A stretch of 64,000 nucleotides of DNA from JANQJA01 sp047947185 (GCA_047947185.1 CP170502.1:2418001-2482000), one strand, 5' to 3'. Positions 26,229-35,274 are shown, counted from the first letter of the stretch. Numbers and translations: made by a program. The notes: a model not told the origin generated them from the sequence alone.

Positions 26229-28811
26229 TTAGAAGTCGTAAGAGACTCTGACACCCAAAGTGCGCGGTCGTGCATAAGTGACACGATGCTGGTCAAAGAC
26301 AAAGTTGCGTGCCAATTCGGCCCTTTCGTCAGTCAGGTTATCCGCATAGAGTTCCGCTGACCAGCGATCGCCACTCACACCCACGGTCAGGCCCAGCATG
26401 GCCCAGCTGTCAATCTGGTCACGATTGATCAGGATAACGTCGCTGTAGGATTCCGCGGAATAGGAGACATGCGGCATCACGTGCGCGGTCAGGCCCGACT
26501 CCAGGAACCAGGTGTACCGTGCGCGCAGATTGGCCTGGAGTTCAGGGGCAAACGCAAGCTCATCCCCTGCCCTGACGTCGTTGGTTGGAGTCAGTACCCG
26601 GGTTATCTCCGTGTCCAGCAGGGACACGGCACCACTGATCGTCAGCCCGTCTATCCCCATGGGGGTCCAGATAAAGTCAGCCTCGACCCCCCTGACCTCA
26701 GCATCTGCCGCATTGTCGGAAAAGAACAGGTTGGTAATGCTGGGATCAAAAATGGTGGTCTGCAGGTTCTCGATATCAACCATAAAAAAGCTGCCGTTCA
26801 GCCGGAGTGTGTAATCGAGGAGATCGAGTTTCCAGCCAATTTCCGTATTGACCACGTCGTCGGTGTCCAGGGCAAAGGGCACCCTGTAAGTACCCGGACC
26901 AGCAGCGCCCCCCGGTCTATTCAGCAATCCAGGCCTGAAGCCCTCCGACCAGGTCACGTACCAGAGCTGGTTATCGGTAGGCCTGAAGGAAAAGCTGACC
27001 TTGCCAATGACACCATCAGTTTGTGCATTGTCCGGTGCCTGCAATGCCGCGGCGACCGCGGCAGGGGCTGACGCCGCATTTGCGGCTGAATAGGTAATCT
27101 GGTCAGCCGCTGTGCAGGTACCACGGAAAGTGACCTGGCCATCACCATTGTAAAGATCACTGATATCCGTACCGAAAGCATTGACATCGGGCTGGAACAG
27201 GTTACAGAAAGAGGCGTTGGCGCTGCCATCAAAGTCCACCTCAATATCGTACCAGCGCGCCCCTAGCTTCAGCGCAAACCGGTTGGTGATATCCCAGGTC
27301 ACTTCACCAAAAAGCCCCATCTGGTTGTCGGTACGCAGGACGTCATTACGGAAAATCACGCCCGGCGGAAAGGGTCCTGGATCAGACGTATAGCCAGTGG
27401 TAAACGGGAAGTTAGGTGAAAAACCCGTCTGAACCCCGTAGCCATCAACCAGCACGGAGCCAGGGTAGGTAAAATCGTTTCGCTCTTTCAGTTCAAGGTC
27501 GCTGTAGAAGGCGCCAACGGTCGCCCGCACACGTTTGTCTGCCGGCGTATTGAACCTGATTTCGTGGGTCGATACCCTGGTTCGGGTGAGCGACTGCACG
27601 TAAAGATCAGGCGCCTGGCAGGTGCCAGCGGGGGCGGCGGCCCCAGGATAGGATACCGAGCTGTCGCAGATATAGTAGGGCAGGTACTGACCAACAAACA
27701 GGTAATCAGAATAGTCCACCCGCTGTTCCGTCTCGCGGTCGGTAAAGGCACCCGTGTACAGTGCTTCCAGCGCGCCAATCCGGCCTTCCAGCGTCCAGTT
27801 GGTATTGTGGTAGTAGTCTTCAATCGTATCGTCCTGGTAGCGAGCAATAGCAAGGTCACCAAGATCCGGGTCTGCAAAAAACACACCCTCGGAATCAAGG
27901 CTTTGCTGGGAATGTGCTACCAGCAGGTTCCAGTCCTCGTTGATGTCGTATCGCGCACTGATCCTGCCACCACTATAGGTTGTCTCGTTGAAGTCCTCCT
28001 CAGTCTTGGCCGAGTTGTTGACCGGCAAAAATGTGACTGCACTCAAGTCTGCTGTTGACTGAAAACCGGCCCGCTGGGCGCTGACCGGCACACCGTTGTC
28101 ACGAATTGCCCCCTGTGGCCGAAACCTCGCGCTTTCACTCGCATCCAGCGTGCTCGCAACGTTGTCAATGTAGCCACCCATGTTGTCAACATAGACCACA
28201 CCCCGGACGGTCAACTGGTCGTTGACGGGAAAGTTCACCATACCTTCCACGTTGTTGCTCATCTCACCGCCCTGGGTGAAGGCAGTACCGATCTTGACGC
28301 TTGCATAAGAGCCCGTGGGATCCGGCTTGTTGGTGATCAGTCGAATGGTGCCGGCCTGGGAACTTGCACCAAACAGGGTGCCCTGGGGTCCGGACAGAAC
28401 CTCTACCCGTGCCATGTCAGCGGTGTAGACATCCAGGTTTCTGCCAGGCTGAGAGAGGGGTTGCTCATCAAGATAGAGCGCCACGTTGGGCGCCAGGCCC
28501 GCAACGCCGGCTGTTGTCAGGTTTGGTGTGGTCGAAGCCACCCCCCGGATATAGATCGTGTTCTGGCCGGGACCACTGCCCCCTGCTGATACACCCGGCA
28601 ACTGAACCAGGTAGTCACTGAAGTTCGAGATGCCCAACTGCTCCAGCCGGGTTTCGTTCATTGCCTGGACGGCTATGGGTATGTCCTGGGTGCTCTCCGG
28701 TCGCTTGGTTGCCGTGACTGTGACTTCTTCTATTTCTGCCAGCGCCGCGCCGGATAATCCCGCTGCAATTGCGCTTGCAATCGCGACGGTGAGCTTCTTT
28801 CGTTTCAACAT
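26229..28811 (-). CDS. TonB-dependent outer-membrane receptor
   Basis: 860 residues from ATG 28811, with AGAGGAC upstream. Signal peptide to about residue 25, a short EVTVTATKR TonB-box-like region, then the plug: VQAMNETRLEQLGISNF, IYIRGVAS, VALYLDEQPLS and VEVLSGPQGTLFGASSQAGT. The 22-strand barrel follows, with IGWKLDLLDYTLRLNGSFF late in the chain and the C-terminal signature ARPRTLGVRVSYDF ending in phenylalanine. It imports a substrate across the outer membrane with TonB energy; this lineage of receptors often serves non-siderophore compounds. The ligand is unknown. A symmetric AT-rich element overlies its promoter (separate entry). Confidence 0.93.
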   Translation of the reverse strand: MLKRKKLTVAIASAIAAGLSGAALAEIEEVTVTATKRPESTQDIPIAVQAMNETRLEQLGISNFSDYLVQLPGVSAGGSGPGQNTIYIRGVASTTPNLTTAGVAGLAPNVALYLDEQPLSQPGRNLDVYTADMARVEVLSGPQGTLFGASSQAGTIRLITNKPDPTGSYASVKIGTAFTQGGEMSNNVEGMVNFPVNDQLTVRGVVYVDNMGGYIDNVASTLDASESARFRPQGAIRDNGVPVSAQRAGFQSTADLSAVTFLPVNNSAKTEEDFNETTYSGGRISARYDINEDWNLLVAHSQQSLDSEGVFFADPDLGDLAIARYQDDTIEDYYHNTNWTLEGRIGALEALYTGAFTDRETEQRVDYSDYLFVGQYLPYYICDSSVSYPGAAAPAGTCQAPDLYVQSLTRTRVSTHEIRFNTPADKRVRATVGAFYSDLELKERNDFTYPGSVLVDGYGVQTGFSPNFPFTTGYTSDPGPFPPGVIFRNDVLRTDNQMGLFGEVTWDITNRFALKLGARWYDIEVDFDGSANASFCNLFQPDVNAFGTDISDLYNGDGQVTFRGTCTAADQITYSAANAASAPAAVAAALQAPDNAQTDGVIGKVSFSFRPTDNQLWYVTWSEGFRPGLLNRPGGAAGPGTYRVPFALDTDDVVNTEIGWKLDLLDYTLRLNGSFFMVDIENLQTTIFDPSITNLFFSDNAADAEVRGVEADFIWTPMGIDGLTISGAVSLLDTEITRVLTPTNDVRAGDELAFAPELQANLRARYTWFLESGLTAHVMPHVSYSAESYSDVILINRDQIDSWAMLGLTVGVSGDRWSAELYADNLTDERAELARNFVFDQHRVTYARPRTLGVRVSYDF

Positions 28812-28851
28812 ATGTCCTCTGCCAGTGTCTGGATCGATGTAACCGCGGCGG

Positions 28852-28902
28852 AGTATAGAAAAACAAAAAGTTTTTGTTTTGACGTTAAGTAATTTTTGTT
28901 TT
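28852..28902 (-). promoter_or_regulatory. Promoter and palindromic operator-like element of the TonB receptor
   Basis: On the minus strand a -10 box TATACT (28857-28852) lies 41 bases before the start codon. Directly upstream is a perfect inverted repeat: AAAACAAAAA (28860-28869) and TTTTTGTTTT (28871-28880) around a single G. The same half-site TTTTTGTTTT recurs at 28893-28902, 22 bases further, about two helical turns. Three half-sites around the -35 region look like a regulator-binding region. No known regulator consensus is claimed. Confidence 0.6.
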
Positions 28903-29050
28903 CATTTCATTCAGGCAATAAGGTTCCGCCTGAAGCGGCCAGACCAGGCGGATCAGCTGCCCGACATTCTGTTCAGGGTGTCAGGCACCCATTGGCCCGA
29001 AAGACCAGCAATGTACTGCTTTTGGCGCGCAATGTCGGGTCGAATGGCGA

Positions 29051-30001
29051 TCAAAGCGCCATTTCCATGTAGATATCAACGCGCGAGTAGGCAGAAGCTT
29101 CTGGTGCAGCACGCTCAACAAACCCCAGTTGGCGATACAGCGCCATGGCCGGCGCGAGTCTGGCGTTGGATTCAAGGCAGAGTTGTTTGAACCTCAGTTC
29201 TCGCGCCCGATTGATGACAGCAAAAGCGAGCAGTTTGCCGAGTCCCTGCCCACGGCAGGCTTCCTCCACCCCCATTTTGGCCAGTTCCGCACGACCCTGC
29301 CCACGATTCAGCAGCGCGCAGGTGCCCACCAACTGGCCATCCTGCACCCGGCGTATGAACAATATGTCTCCTCCCGGCGCTATGATGCTGCTTTCGGGAT
29401 CAGCGAAGAGGACCTCGTCAGCAGGTTCGAGCGAGAAATACGCCTGTATCCAGGCTTCACTCAAACGCCGGAACGCCGCGGCGTAATCCGGTTGAAAGGC
29501 CACCACCTCATACCCGGGCGTCACAGGTTTCTGACGCGCCTGGAAGCGCTCGTAGAGACCCCGGTTTGCCAGGGCCCCTTCGAGGGCAGCCAGTTGGCCC
29601 GGCAGTTCTGCACCAGCCTCGTCAATCAATGCCAGGCAGGCGGCCCGAACATCGGCCCACACCGCTTCCAGCGCAGGCAAAAGGGACTTGCCGGCTTTGG
29701 TCAGGGCGAGCACACGCTTGCGTTTATCCGCAGGGTCCCGGTAAGCAGCCAGCAGACCCGCATCAATCATCTCCTTCGCTACCTGGTTCACACCGGGATG
29801 GGTGACACCCAGTCCCCGGGCAATCAGGGTCAGGGGCGTGGGACCACGACGGGCCAGGTAGTAGTAGACGGGAAACCAGCGTGGCTCAAAATCCAGACCG
29901 GTTTCACGGTATATACGAATGCCGTCCTGCATCATCCGATCGGAAAGGCGTTTCAGGCGGTTGCCCAGCCCCAGCAGACCCGGATCAGCCAGAAGTTCCA
30001 T
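29051..30001 (-). CDS. MarR-type regulator fused to GNAT acetyltransferase
   Basis: 316 residues from ATG 30001. Residues about 10-150 form a MarR winged helix: RLSDRMMQDGIRIYRE, then PLTLIARGLGVTHPGVNQVA (recognition region) and the wing DPADKRKRVLALTKAGKSLL. Residues about 165-316 are a GNAT acetyltransferase: YFSLEPADEVLFADPES, LVGTCALLNRG, then KMGVEEACRGQGLGKLLAFA (acetyl-CoA motif A) and ALYRQLGFVE. MarR-GNAT fusions are known in other bacteria, but target genes and acetyl acceptor are unknown. It is divergent from the TauD-type dioxygenase gene, which is a plausible target. Confidence 0.9.
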   Translation of the reverse strand: MELLADPGLLGLGNRLKRLSDRMMQDGIRIYRETGLDFEPRWFPVYYYLARRGPTPLTLIARGLGVTHPGVNQVAKEMIDAGLLAAYRDPADKRKRVLALTKAGKSLLPALEAVWADVRAACLALIDEAGAELPGQLAALEGALANRGLYERFQARQKPVTPGYEVVAFQPDYAAAFRRLSEAWIQAYFSLEPADEVLFADPESSIIAPGGDILFIRRVQDGQLVGTCALLNRGQGRAELAKMGVEEACRGQGLGKLLAFAVINRARELRFKQLCLESNARLAPAMALYRQLGFVERAAPEASAYSRVDIYMEMAL

Positions 30002-30219
30002 ACCAGCACTCCACCATGTAATGACTTACCTATTCTGATCAGATTTGACGGGCGCGCAAGCACACAAAGCACTCTCGGTTTGACCTTCATATGGCCAGGG
30101 CCAAAGACGCCCGTCCCGGCACTTCAGGCGTCATTACCTGCAGGCAGGAAGTAACTACTCGCCAACTCCCGGTTTTGTCATAATCGGCCTTTCTCACATG
30201 CAACCAGGAGGGACAACCC

Positions 30220-31065
30220 TTGTCCGAAATGACCATCACTCCCATCGCCGGTGCCCTGGGCGCAGAAGTCAGGGGCGTCGACCTGTCAGTCCCGCTTTCC
30301 AATGAGGATGCCGCCCGTGTACACGCCGCATTCCTGGAGCACCTGGTGCTATGCTTTCGTGACCAGCAGTTGGACCCAAAAAGCCTGCTGGCACTGACCG
30401 AACGTATGGGTGGTGTTGGCGAAACCCCGTACCTGACGGGTCTGCCTGCCTATCCTGACGTTGTCCCAATCATCAAGGAGGCCAACGAAAAGTCCCCCAT
30501 GTCATTTGGCGCCGGCTGGCATACCGATTTTACCTTCCAGGAACTGCCACCGAGCCGCACACTGCTGTATGCCGTTGATGTGCCTCCGGCCGGGGGTGAC
30601 ACGCTCTACACCAATCTCTACCGCGCCTATGATGCCCTGTCACCGGGGATGAAAGAGATGCTGGACGGCATGGTCGCCATCCACAGTTCAACCCGTTCCT
30701 ACGGCCCCAATGCCCGAATGAAAGATCACCTCGAACACATGAAAATTGAAAACGCGACAACAGAACCACCAGTCACGGAACACCCGGTGATCCGCACCCA
30801 TCCAGAAACGGGTCGCAAGGCGCTGTGGGTCAATCCGGTCTATACAATCCGTTTTCGCCACATGACCGAAGCCGAAAGCGCCCCGATTCTCAAGTACCTG
30901 AACGATCTGGCCGTCAATCCGTCATTTACCTGTCGGGTGCACTGGGAACCAGGATCGCTCACCATGTGGGACAATCGTTGCACGCAACATTGCGCCACCT
31001 CTGACTACCAGGGGCACAGACGCGAAATGCTGCGTACCACCGTGGCAGGTGATAGACCACACTAG
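30220..31065 (+). CDS. TauD/TfdA-family 2-oxoglutarate dioxygenase
   Basis: 281 residues. AGGAGG at 30206-30211 lies eight bases before TTG 30220 and decides that start; an ATG three codons later would be too far. Fe(II)/2-oxoglutarate fold: ITPIAGALGAEVRGVDLS at the N-terminus, iron ligands HTD in FGAGWHTDFTFQELP, and the distal histidine in NRCTQHCATSDYQGHRREM with the arginine for 2-oxoglutarate. The TauD/TfdA family hydroxylates taurine, aryloxyacetates, alkyl sulfates and similar; the substrate here is unclear. It runs directly into the PlsC gene (44 bases) and is divergent from MarR-GNAT. Confidence 0.9.
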   Translation: MSEMTITPIAGALGAEVRGVDLSVPLSNEDAARVHAAFLEHLVLCFRDQQLDPKSLLALTERMGGVGETPYLTGLPAYPDVVPIIKEANEKSPMSFGAGWHTDFTFQELPPSRTLLYAVDVPPAGGDTLYTNLYRAYDALSPGMKEMLDGMVAIHSSTRSYGPNARMKDHLEHMKIENATTEPPVTEHPVIRTHPETGRKALWVNPVYTIRFRHMTEAESAPILKYLNDLAVNPSFTCRVHWEPGSLTMWDNRCTQHCATSDYQGHRREMLRTTVAGDRPH

Positions 31066-31108
31066 CAACCTGATCAAACCCACTTCCGGTACCGGAGGCC
31101 CCACAGTC

Positions 31109-31882
31109 TTGACCACCTCAGACTTCGAGCGTAAGAGCACCGCCGGGCGCAACACGCCCGTGCTGTTTCTGTACCGCTGGCTGGTGATTGCACCATTTCT
31201 TGCCCTCAGCACCCTCACCCTCGGTGCACTGATTATTCCGCTCAGTGTTGCAGGCTACCCCGACTTTGCCTCAAGGGTACTGGCACGCACCTGGGCCCGC
31301 CTCAACATGTTTGTCAGCCTGATTGGCATCAAGGTGATTGGCAGGGAGAACATCAATCCCGCCCAGTCTTACGTTGTCGTCTCCAACCACCAGAGTCTTA
31401 TTGATATCTACGTGCTCTATGGGCACCTTGGCGTTGATCTAAAGTGGGTGATGAAAAAGGAACTGCGCGCTGTGCCGGTGCTTGGCCTGGCCTGTGAAGT
31501 GATGGGACATATTATTGTCGACCGATCCAACACTGAAGCGGCTCTGGCGTCAATCAACAATGCCCGGGAACGCATCAGGAACGGTATTTCCGTTGTGTTT
31601 TTCCCCGAAGGCACCCGGTCACGTACAGGTGAACTTGGACCGTTCAAGAAAGGGGCTTTCCGACTGGCACAGGAACTGGGATTGCCGGTCCTGCCGGTGA
31701 CCGTTCACCATACGCGCGATGTACTTCCATCAGACTCAACCGAGATAGTGCCTGGCGATGTGATCCTGGAGATTGGCAAACCCATCCCGACTGCGGGACT
31801 CGCAACGGCTGACGTGGAAAAACTCGCGGCGGAGGCCCATCAATACATCGCTGATGCACTTCGTCAGCGCCAGCGCTCATGA
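31109..31882 (+). CDS. plsC: 1-acyl-sn-glycerol-3-phosphate acyltransferase
   Basis: 257 residues from TTG 31109, which has GGAGG ten bases upstream; a GTG at 31049 overlapping the dioxygenase gene would add 20 residues. PlsC family: one N-terminal membrane segment (VIAPFLALSTLTLGALIIPL), the HX4D active site VVSNHQSLIDIYVLYG near residue 95, and the acceptor motif VVFFPEGTRSRTG near 170. The FKKGAFRLAQELGLPVLPV stretch completes the fold. It acylates lysophosphatidate to phosphatidate at the inner membrane for phospholipid synthesis. Family certain; the exact acyl acceptor is inferred. Confidence 0.9.
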   Translation: MTTSDFERKSTAGRNTPVLFLYRWLVIAPFLALSTLTLGALIIPLSVAGYPDFASRVLARTWARLNMFVSLIGIKVIGRENINPAQSYVVVSNHQSLIDIYVLYGHLGVDLKWVMKKELRAVPVLGLACEVMGHIIVDRSNTEAALASINNARERIRNGISVVFFPEGTRSRTGELGPFKKGAFRLAQELGLPVLPVTVHHTRDVLPSDSTEIVPGDVILEIGKPIPTAGLATADVEKLAAEAHQYIADALRQRQRS

Positions 31883-31885
31883 TGG

Positions 31886-32068
31886 CTACTTCTTCCGTCC
31901 CTTCTTTTTGCTCTTCCGTTTCTTCTGCTGTGGCGCAGGCGTTTCCTCGCGCGCAGCTCTGAAGGCCTGCTTCATTGCTTTCAGCCGGCTTTCCTTGCGT
32001 CGATGCACGTGGGGGCCAGACGCCTTGTCAAACTCAATAATGTCTCCAGACATTACCTGCCCATACAT
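31886..32068 (-). CDS. Small lysine-rich hypothetical protein
   Basis: About 60 residues from ATG 32068 (alternatives TTG 32083, ATG 32053). It has IIEFDKASGPHVHRRKESRL, then a helix rich in K/A/R and a C-terminal KKRKSKKKGRKK tail. The tail suggests nucleic-acid binding or ribosome association. No named family is recognised. It converges on plsC with three bases between stops and is divergent from the desaturase gene. Confidence 0.45.
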   Translation of the reverse strand: MYGQVMSGDIIEFDKASGPHVHRRKESRLKAMKQAFRAAREETPAPQQKKRKSKKKGRKK

Positions 32069-32128
32069 GTTTACTTTTTCCAAACTGACTTATACCATGC
32101 CTCCCACTGCCCGGAACACAACCAATCT

Positions 32129-32944
32129 GTGATTAGACATCCCGCCGACCGTATTCCGGTTGCTATTATTATCGGTCTTACGCTCCTCGATTTTGTCGTC
32201 TATTTCACAGTCGATAACATCTGGGCGCTGGCGGCCTATTTTCTCCTGATGATTATCCCCAAAGGCTGCATCTGTGCCTGGAATCATCATCATCAGCATA
32301 CGCGGACCTTCAGGTCAGTGGTGCCCAATCGCCTGCTTGAACTTGCTTATGCACTGCATACCGGCGTGACCACAAACCTCTGGTTACTACACCATGTCCT
32401 TGGACATCATCACAACTATCTTGACCAGACCAAAGACGAAAGTCGGTGGAAACGCAGCGACGGTGCCAAGATGGGCGTCTGGGAATATACCCTCAACGTG
32501 GCCCTGACCGCTTACCCCAGGGGATATCAGGTTGGCAAACGCTATCCCCGGCTCTATCGCACTCACCTGGTTTACACCCTGCTGACGATTGCACTGGTTA
32601 CCGCGCTGACCCTCTACCAGCCGCTGCAATCGTTCTTTCTGTTTGTCATGCCGATGATACTGGGCATGTTAATTACCGCCTGGGCAACCTACGATCACCA
32701 CGCGGGGCTGGATACCGATGATCACTTCAGCGCGTCCTACAACAACACCAATCGAATCTTTAACCTGATCACCGGGAACCTCGGCTACCATACGGCACAT
32801 CACTACAAGCAGGGAGTACACTGGTCAGAGCTTCCCAAACTGCACCAGGAAATTGAACACAAGATCCCGGAAGAGCTTTATATCGAACCTTTCTGGTCGC
32901 TGTTCCGGCAATACCTGATGCGGGTGTTTGGGCTAACCGGCTGA
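32129..32944 (+). CDS. Fatty acid desaturase family protein
   Basis: 271 residues from GTG 32129; the longer ORF from 32003 overlaps the divergent small gene and its extra residues look non-coding. Integral membrane protein with the three histidine boxes of membrane desaturases/hydroxylases: NHHHQHTR near residue 55, HHVLGHHHNY near 90, and YHTAHHYKQG near 220. Membrane segments flank the boxes. It should introduce a double bond or hydroxyl using a di-iron centre; the acyl substrate and position are unknown. Together with plsC next door it suggests membrane lipid remodelling. Confidence 0.87.
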   Translation: MIRHPADRIPVAIIIGLTLLDFVVYFTVDNIWALAAYFLLMIIPKGCICAWNHHHQHTRTFRSVVPNRLLELAYALHTGVTTNLWLLHHVLGHHHNYLDQTKDESRWKRSDGAKMGVWEYTLNVALTAYPRGYQVGKRYPRLYRTHLVYTLLTIALVTALTLYQPLQSFFLFVMPMILGMLITAWATYDHHAGLDTDDHFSASYNNTNRIFNLITGNLGYHTAHHYKQGVHWSELPKLHQEIEHKIPEELYIEPFWSLFRQYLMRVFGLTG

Positions 32945-33021
32945 CGGCGAGATTTGGCCGGGCTGAATGCCCGGGTCTGGCCGTGACCGTGGACACCAGG
33001 GCACCAACCAATGTTGCATTA

Positions 33022-33207
33022 TCAGGTCTGATCCTCTGACTCCACGCTGACAGCGTACCCTTCAGGAGACACCGCAACAGATACAACCATCGGCCGGCAA
33101 CAAACCTCACAGTCCTCAATGTACTGCTGCTCTTCCAGGCTTAAATCAATGACCAGATGTATGGGTTCACCACAGCAGGGGCAACGGGATTTTACGGTTT
33201 CAAGCAT
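33022..33207 (-). CDS. CPXCG-motif cysteine-rich small protein
   Basis: 61 residues from ATG 33207. The CPxCG family pattern is evident: SRCPCCGEPIHLVIDLS near the start and YIEDCEVCCRPMVVSV in the middle, giving two CxxC pairs that probably bind zinc. Family members are short conserved proteobacterial proteins of unknown function. It is a single gene between desaturase and PAP2 genes. Confidence 0.87.
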   Translation of the reverse strand: MLETVKSRCPCCGEPIHLVIDLSLEEQQYIEDCEVCCRPMVVSVAVSPEGYAVSVESEDQT

Positions 33208-33303
33208 GAATACTCCTGTCAGCGGCGGACGACCTGGGCGAGTCGCTTGAAAAACAATATTGCCTTAATAGAATGTTAACCGGCGAAGCCCAGAATACGC
33301 ACC

Positions 33304-33846
33304 ATGATGATACGCGACGGCATGCTTGAGACGATACACCGGTGGGACGTCAACACGTTCCAGCGAATTACCACCTGGTGGCCACAAGGCACCCTGGTCA
33401 AACTGGCGAGGCTGGTGTCCAGAACAGGCGACGGCTGGGCCTATCCACTTGTCCCGCTTGTCCTCTACCTGCTCGGATTGCCAGGCGTCGAGCAATTTTT
33501 CTACATTGCCGCTGCGGCTTTTGCCATTGAGCGCACAATCTATCCTGTCGCCAAGAAAAGCTTCAAACGTCGCCGCCCCTACAACATAGTGCCCGATTTC
33601 ACGAGCCACATTATTGCGTCCGATGAGTTCAGCTTTCCATCCGGCCACACTTCAGCTGCTTTCCTGATGATCACGGCCCTGGTGCTGTGTTTTGGCCCTG
33701 GATTCGCCCTCCTGTACCTCTGGGCTGGCGCAGTGGGTGCTTCCCGCGTCATTCTCGGGGTACATTTCCCAACTGACATCCTGGTCGGCGCGGCGCTGGG
33801 CAGTGCTATCGCAACAACAATCTACATGGTCGCGGGTACGGCCTGA
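33304..33846 (+). CDS. PAP2-family phosphatase
   Basis: 180 residues with about five membrane segments. The three PAP2 phosphatase motifs are present: KKSFKRRRPYN, then FSFPSGHTSAAF-like FPSGHTSAAFL, and SRVILGVHFPTDILVG, carrying the catalytic histidines and arginine. The enzyme removes phosphate from phosphatidate, phosphatidylglycerophosphate or undecaprenyl pyrophosphate at the membrane. Which of these cannot be told. Start ATG 33304 is immediately followed by a second ATG. Confidence 0.9.
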   Translation: MMIRDGMLETIHRWDVNTFQRITTWWPQGTLVKLARLVSRTGDGWAYPLVPLVLYLLGLPGVEQFFYIAAAAFAIERTIYPVAKKSFKRRRPYNIVPDFTSHIIASDEFSFPSGHTSAAFLMITALVLCFGPGFALLYLWAGAVGASRVILGVHFPTDILVGAALGSAIATTIYMVAGTA

Positions 33847-33875
33847 AGTCGTTGCCGGTTGCCTTTTCCAATCTG

Positions 33876-34319
33876 TCAGCGCTCAATACCACCTTTTGTT
33901 GCTAGCCAGTTCATAAACTGACCCTGGGGCAACGCACCAGACATTCTCGCCTTTTCGATGCCTCCTTCAAAAATTGCCAGGGTGGGTATAGACGCAATCC
34001 GATACCTGGCTGCAATCTGCGGGTTCTCGTCAGTCTCCAGTTTGATAAAACGCGCCCTGGGCTCCAGTTGTGCTGCGACACTGGCGAACACCGGCGCAAA
34101 CATCTTGCATGGGGCGCACCAGGATGCCCAGAAATCCACCACAACCGGCAGATCACTCCCCTGCACCATTTTGTCAAACTGCGCCGTGTCAACAGCGACG
34201 GGAGCACCCTGGAACAGCGCCCCGTGGCACTTGCCACAGCGGGGACTGTCATTGAGGCGCGCCGCAGGCACCCGGTTTTTGGTAAAACAAGCGGGGCAAC
34301 AAATACCTAGCGGATCCAT
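33876..34319 (-). CDS. trxC: Thioredoxin 2 (zinc thioredoxin)
   Basis: 147 residues from ATG 34319 (MDPLGICCPACF); an in-frame start at 34379 adds a leader that overlaps the next gene's promoter region. N-terminal zinc ribbon with two Cys pairs, CPACFTKNRVP and CGKCHGALFQG, as in E. coli TrxC. The thioredoxin domain has active site FWASWCAPCKMFAP, with A where TrxA has G, and the cis-proline region ASIPTLAIFEGG. It reduces protein disulfides in the cytosol and is often induced by oxidative stress. Divergent from the hotdog thioesterase gene. Confidence 0.93.
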   Translation of the reverse strand: MDPLGICCPACFTKNRVPAARLNDSPRCGKCHGALFQGAPVAVDTAQFDKMVQGSDLPVVVDFWASWCAPCKMFAPVFASVAAQLEPRARFIKLETDENPQIAARYRIASIPTLAIFEGGIEKARMSGALPQGQFMNWLATKGGIER

Positions 34320-34403
34320 AATTCTTACCTGTGTGTGGTTCTGCCACTGGATTGGGATGATAGGATAAAAATCAAGCAATCATGTGCGACAAGGATCAGG
34401 GAA

Positions 34404-34811
34404 ATGAGTGAATTGAGAAGTGACGCCAACCGCTGTTTTGTCTGCGGGCCGGCCAATCCCGGTGGGTTGCACCTGGTTTTCAGGCTTGAAGGCGGAGTTT
34501 GCCTGTCTGAATTTACGCCGGCCGAAGATCATTGTGGCTACGATGGCGTGACCCATGGCGGCCTGATATTCAGCGCACTGGATGATGTGATGGCCAACTG
34601 GATTTTCCTGCAGGGGTATCGCGCGTTTACCGCCAAGTGCGAAATTCGCTACAAGGCGGCCCTGCCCACCGGCACGCCCGTTCGACTCGAGGGCCATTGC
34701 GTGCGCGAACGTGGCCGGCTTGTTGTCATGCAGGGCAGGATGATTCGCCTGGATAACAACGAGGTGGTTGCTGAAACCGACGCCAGCTTCATGAAAGACA
34801 CCAGCAACTGA
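34404..34811 (+). CDS. Hotdog-fold thioesterase (PaaI-like)
   Basis: 135 residues from ATG 34404, with ATCAGGGAA upstream. Hotdog pattern: NRCFVCGPANPGGLHLVF at the start, YDGVTHGGLIFSALDDVMAN (hotdog helix with the VTHGG loop), and the strands RYKAALPTGTPVRLEGHCV and RMIRLDNNEVVAETDASF. Such proteins hydrolyse acyl-CoA or related thioesters in the cytosol; substrate unknown. The last codons converge on the GNAT gene at 34834. Confidence 0.87.
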   Translation: MSELRSDANRCFVCGPANPGGLHLVFRLEGGVCLSEFTPAEDHCGYDGVTHGGLIFSALDDVMANWIFLQGYRAFTAKCEIRYKAALPTGTPVRLEGHCVRERGRLVVMQGRMIRLDNNEVVAETDASFMKDTSN

Positions 34812-34833
34812 GCCGAGACTGACCGGTAGACCG

Positions 34834-35274
34834 CTAACTGGCAATGTCGCGCTGCATGATCAGGTTCGGTTGACCGGCTTTCATGAACCTGCCGGTTATG
34901 CTGAACCCGGCATCAAGGTTAGCCTGGATCATGGCGATATTGGACTCCCGGACGTGGGTCTCGACCAACTGGAAGCGTGTCCTGGCAAGCCATTCGTGCT
35001 GGGCCCGCATCAATGCTGCCGCCACCCCAAGCCGCCGGAAGTCGGGATCAACACCACCCAACCAACTGTAATAACGTCTCGACGTGGCCGCGTAGCCAGC
35101 CTTGAAACCAATAGCCCTGCCCTCGCGCTCGGCCACAAACAGCGAGACATCCGGCATGACGGCCAGGCGCCAATGAAGGTCTTCCGCATCAACCTGTTCA
35201 AACACCCGGCGTGCAAGCGACAGGACCAAGGTGCCGCTGGCAACAGGATCCACCCGCTTCACACCAAACGTCAT
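34834..35274 (-). CDS. GNAT acetyltransferase coupled to copA
   Basis: 146 residues from ATG 35274, which overlaps the copA stop codon by one base (TGATG), so translation is probably coupled. GNAT fold: LFVAEREGRAIGFKAGYAA, then GVDPDFRRLGVAAALMRAQH (motif A) and MIQANLDAGFSITGRFMK. The acceptor is unknown. Co-translation with a copper ATPase suggests a metal-stress or protein-modification role, but that is inference only. Confidence 0.82.
   Translation of the reverse strand: MTFGVKRVDPVASGTLVLSLARRVFEQVDAEDLHWRLAVMPDVSLFVAEREGRAIGFKAGYAATSRRYYSWLGGVDPDFRRLGVAAALMRAQHEWLARTRFQLVETHVRESNIAMIQANLDAGFSITGRFMKAGQPNLIMQRDIAS

Noticed and set aside
28950..29054. 33-codon minus-strand ORF overlapping the MarR-GNAT stop codon
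   Set aside because: It would start at TTG within the previous stop and has no recognisable motif; coding potential is not convincing.
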